Assembly (NCBI GenBank): GCA_015680685.1
Contig: MNCI01001868.1
Location: forward strand, 576,871-636,512
Reading direction: 5' to 3'
Length of the DNA stretch: 59,642 bases
Source of the DNA: Gnetum montanum
Taxonomy: Eukaryota > Streptophyta > Gnetopsida > Gnetales > Gnetaceae
Part shown: positions 57,599-59,642 of the stretch, in pieces
Position numbering within the stretch: position 1 is the first letter of the stretch
How the letters are laid out: the number at the start of each line of letters is the position of its first letter
Notes under the pieces: model-generated
Seen by the model: only the letters and a program-made list of their open reading frames with translations
Told to the model about the DNA's origin: nothing
Database searches by the model: none
Translations under genes and position numbers: made by a program

Positions 57599-58621
57599 AT
57601 GCCTCTCCTACAAGACGATAATAATTCTACACGTAGTGAGGAAGTTCATTAGAGAACTAATGAACTATATGACGATGAAGATTGGAGTATACAACCTGAA
57701 GTGGGAGTTTCTTATGAACATGAATGAAAACAACATCATCCCAACACACGAATGCATAACTTACAAGATGACGATGAACCCCCACTGGCCACTACAAGCT
57801 TAACTCAAATACAAGAGGCTGTTCGAATCTCACGTAGGCATCGTGAAGAGAGCCGTCTACCCAGGCTTGATTTTAACAACTTTTCCAAATTTTCAGGAGG
57901 CTATGACTTAGATCCGCATCAACATTTACTAGCCTTCTACGATGCCTGCACATGGAATAACATTGATAATGGGTGGCAAAAACTTAAGCTCTTTCCCATG
58001 ACACTCGTTGACCAAGATAAAGTATGGTATAGATCGTTAAAACCAAATTCGATACAATGCTAGTCAACGATGGTAGAGGTGTTTAACAAAAAATATCAAA
58101 CCTAAGCAAGATTGTCAGCCTTGAGGAAAAAAATCCAAGGATGGAAACAAGCAAAACATAAACCCTTGGACATGGCCTTAGAAAGATATTATGCACTATT
58201 AAACAACTTTCTAGACCATGCGTTTTCCAAGGAAAGGCTAATGTACCATATTATTGATGGGCTACATAATGAAACAAGAGAGACCTTAGGAACGTATGCC
58301 CAAGGTCAATTATACCAACTACGAACCCATCAAATCCAAGAGCTTGTTAAGTGGGTAGAAAAAGAAGAAGGAGAAATAGCTACATGGGAGAGTGTTGAAA
58401 AACATCAACAGGACCAAAATCACAACTTAACAAAGGTCCCTGATCATAAAAAGGAGAGATCAACAAATCTCAAGGTGGAAACATCATCTTTGCCAATACA
58501 ACAATCGTTAGAAGAAGCTAAGGCAAAGATCAATAAGATTTTGGAATGGATGTATCAAAAGTGTGAAGAACACATCAACACCATTGGAGATAGAGTTTTG
58601 ACAACCCAAGAAGCAGGATAA
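57599..58621 (+). pseudogene. gag: gag of E6, capsid part (in-frame stops)
   Basis: Capsid gene of a Ty3 element, starting at the ATG of 57599, 112 bases after the primer site. One frame runs to 58621 with four internal stops, near 57652, 57726, 58061 and 58103. By comparison with E2 gag, at least two are tryptophan codons turned to TAG (E2 has HWRTN and HQWSIMVE there). Conserved blocks are FSGGYDLDPHQHLLAF, KLKLFPMTLVDQDKVWYRSL, LDMALERYYALLNNFLDHAF and a charged helical C-terminus QELVKWVEKEEGEIA. It is the best-preserved gag in the window but not functional. E2 carries the same family on the minus strand. Confidence 0.85.
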
Positions 58622-59591
58622 AATAGTAGACATTCAGAAAGAAATAACGAAGGGAATAAGTGCTCAACTGCCAATCATACATATGAATGCAACATATGCC
58701 TATACGATCACCCCAAGGGCCAATGCCCAATATTGTTACATCTACATGAGCATTGGGGAAACACGTTACATCTAGAGTTTGTACAGAGATATTGTGTTCG
58801 ATCATAGTGGCAACAATCCCAGTCGTGGGGGAATCCACCCTTAGACTGGAGGCACCCTTCATATTATCCGAATCCAAACGCTTATCACGTTCAACACCCT
58901 GTTTCTAACTAGGCCAACATACTCTATCTAACCACAATACCATTCTCCACAATACTATCAAACCATACCTCCAACACAACCACCACCTTGTGCACCTTAC
59001 ATCCCTCCTAATCTTCAACATTCTCATCCTTTCCCTCCTTCCACAGTGCCACCAACTATTCCTAAGGTGTTTGTGCCACAGCAACAACCCACGAACAATA
59101 CTTGTGCTACTGCTATTAATAGTAGTGAAAAGCCTCCTCAACATCAAAGGTGTCCTTTCTTTAAACATGGTCGTAGGAAGCAACAACACAATTCATAGGC
59201 CACTGCACCTTCCAACCCAGCACAAGTCCAACCCTATGGTGCACCCTTACCTTCGAACCCAATGCCTCATGTAACTTCATCAGGGCCACCAACTAACACT
59301 CCAACAACCATACAGCCCAATGAACACAACCATGGGAGGCATCATCCTAATCCTTGCATACCATATAATGGTCACCAACATCATAGTGGGTCAACTTGTT
59401 ATCCGAGAACTACATGGTATGAAGTGCCCCATTATGCTTGTTATGAAGTGTGTGAAATCCAAGGGGATAAGTATAGACCGGTTCCAATACTTCCAACATG
59501 CAAGGATCCTTAGTTCCCATTTATTAATCCTTGCCATACTCAACCATTTAGTTATGGAGGATATCCCCCATTTCAATAACAAGCAGGATTA
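58622..59591 (+). pseudogene. gag: gag of E6, zinc-finger and Pro/Gln/His-rich part
   Basis: It continues gag after a stop at 58619. YECNICLYDHPKGQC (58681-58725) has Cys-x2-Cys-x3-His-x4-Cys, a CCHC-like knuckle one residue short, as in many plant Ty3 nucleocapsids. Downstream, after a frameshift, the reading is rich in Pro, Gln, His and Tyr (PTNTPTTIQPNEHNHGRHHP, then YPRTTWYEVPHYACYEVCEI at 59400-59455) and ends near YGGYPPFQ at about 59570. The window ends before protease. The opposite-strand frames here are shadows. Confidence 0.7.
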
Positions 59592-59642
59592 ATAAATATT
59601 TTTCATTTTCTTTGATTTTACAACTTTTTGTTTTCCAGTTTT

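Overview
The window looks like intergenic DNA from a large plant nuclear genome, possibly a gymnosperm or other large-genome seed plant; the species cannot be fixed from this sequence. It is AT-rich and poor in CpG. Almost every reading frame is broken by stops that CpG or CHG cytosine decay would produce (CAA to TAA, CAG to TAG, CGA to TGA, TGG to TAG or TGA). All recognisable coding is LTR-retrotransposon gag-pol. I find no intact host gene, no tRNA gene and no functional rRNA gene.

Layout. 0.65-5.2 kb (E1, +): an LTR relic, a long unrecognised broken ORF directly upstream of a polypurine tract, and a 3' LTR (TGATGAG...). 5.2-8.8 kb (E2, -): a gag relic, a decayed tRNA-Asp-type primer site, an LTR of the same family, and a second LTR fragment abutting it. 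8.8-12.3 kb: no gene seen. 12.3-14.8 kb (E3, +): an unrelated 576-bp LTR with a decayed Met-type primer site and a non-coding, repeat-rich interior. 14.8-44.3 kb: a set of nested insertions. E5 (minus strand, gag-protease only) has its 5' LTR split by E4 (plus strand, Tat/Ogre-like gag-PR-RT-RNaseH-IN). E5 also has a younger 1,951-bp solo LTR in its gag, with an exact AGAAC target duplication. E4 carries a further 5.4-kb insert between protease and RT. 44.3-46.9 kb: a 5S-rRNA-derived segment inside a putative LTR end, followed directly by Copia gag/IN/RT remnants. 46.9-56.5 kb: a diverged 0.3-kb tandem repeat, a minus-strand dual-RNaseH Ty3 element (E7) that still encodes YIDD, then decayed unassigned DNA. 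56.5-59.6 kb (E6, +): a 932-bp LTR with a GATATC palindrome cluster, a tRNA-Asp primer site and a gag that reaches the window end.

How the pieces relate. E1, E2 and E6 share LTR ends and, for E2 and E6, gag. E4, E5 and the solo LTR share LTR starts (TGAAACACC or similar); E4 and E5 also share primer site, gag, protease and 3' non-coding region. E5 lacks RT and integrase, and arrays of a short GGCCTTAAACTA-type motif sit exactly where pol was lost, so E5 looks like a non-autonomous derivative of an E4-like element. The points of greatest interest are the unrecognised ORF of E1, the 5S-bearing LTR next to Copia remnants, the minus-strand ORFs inside E4, and the palindromic subrepeats built into the LTRs. 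All joins and homologies were read by eye; no alignment program or database was run.
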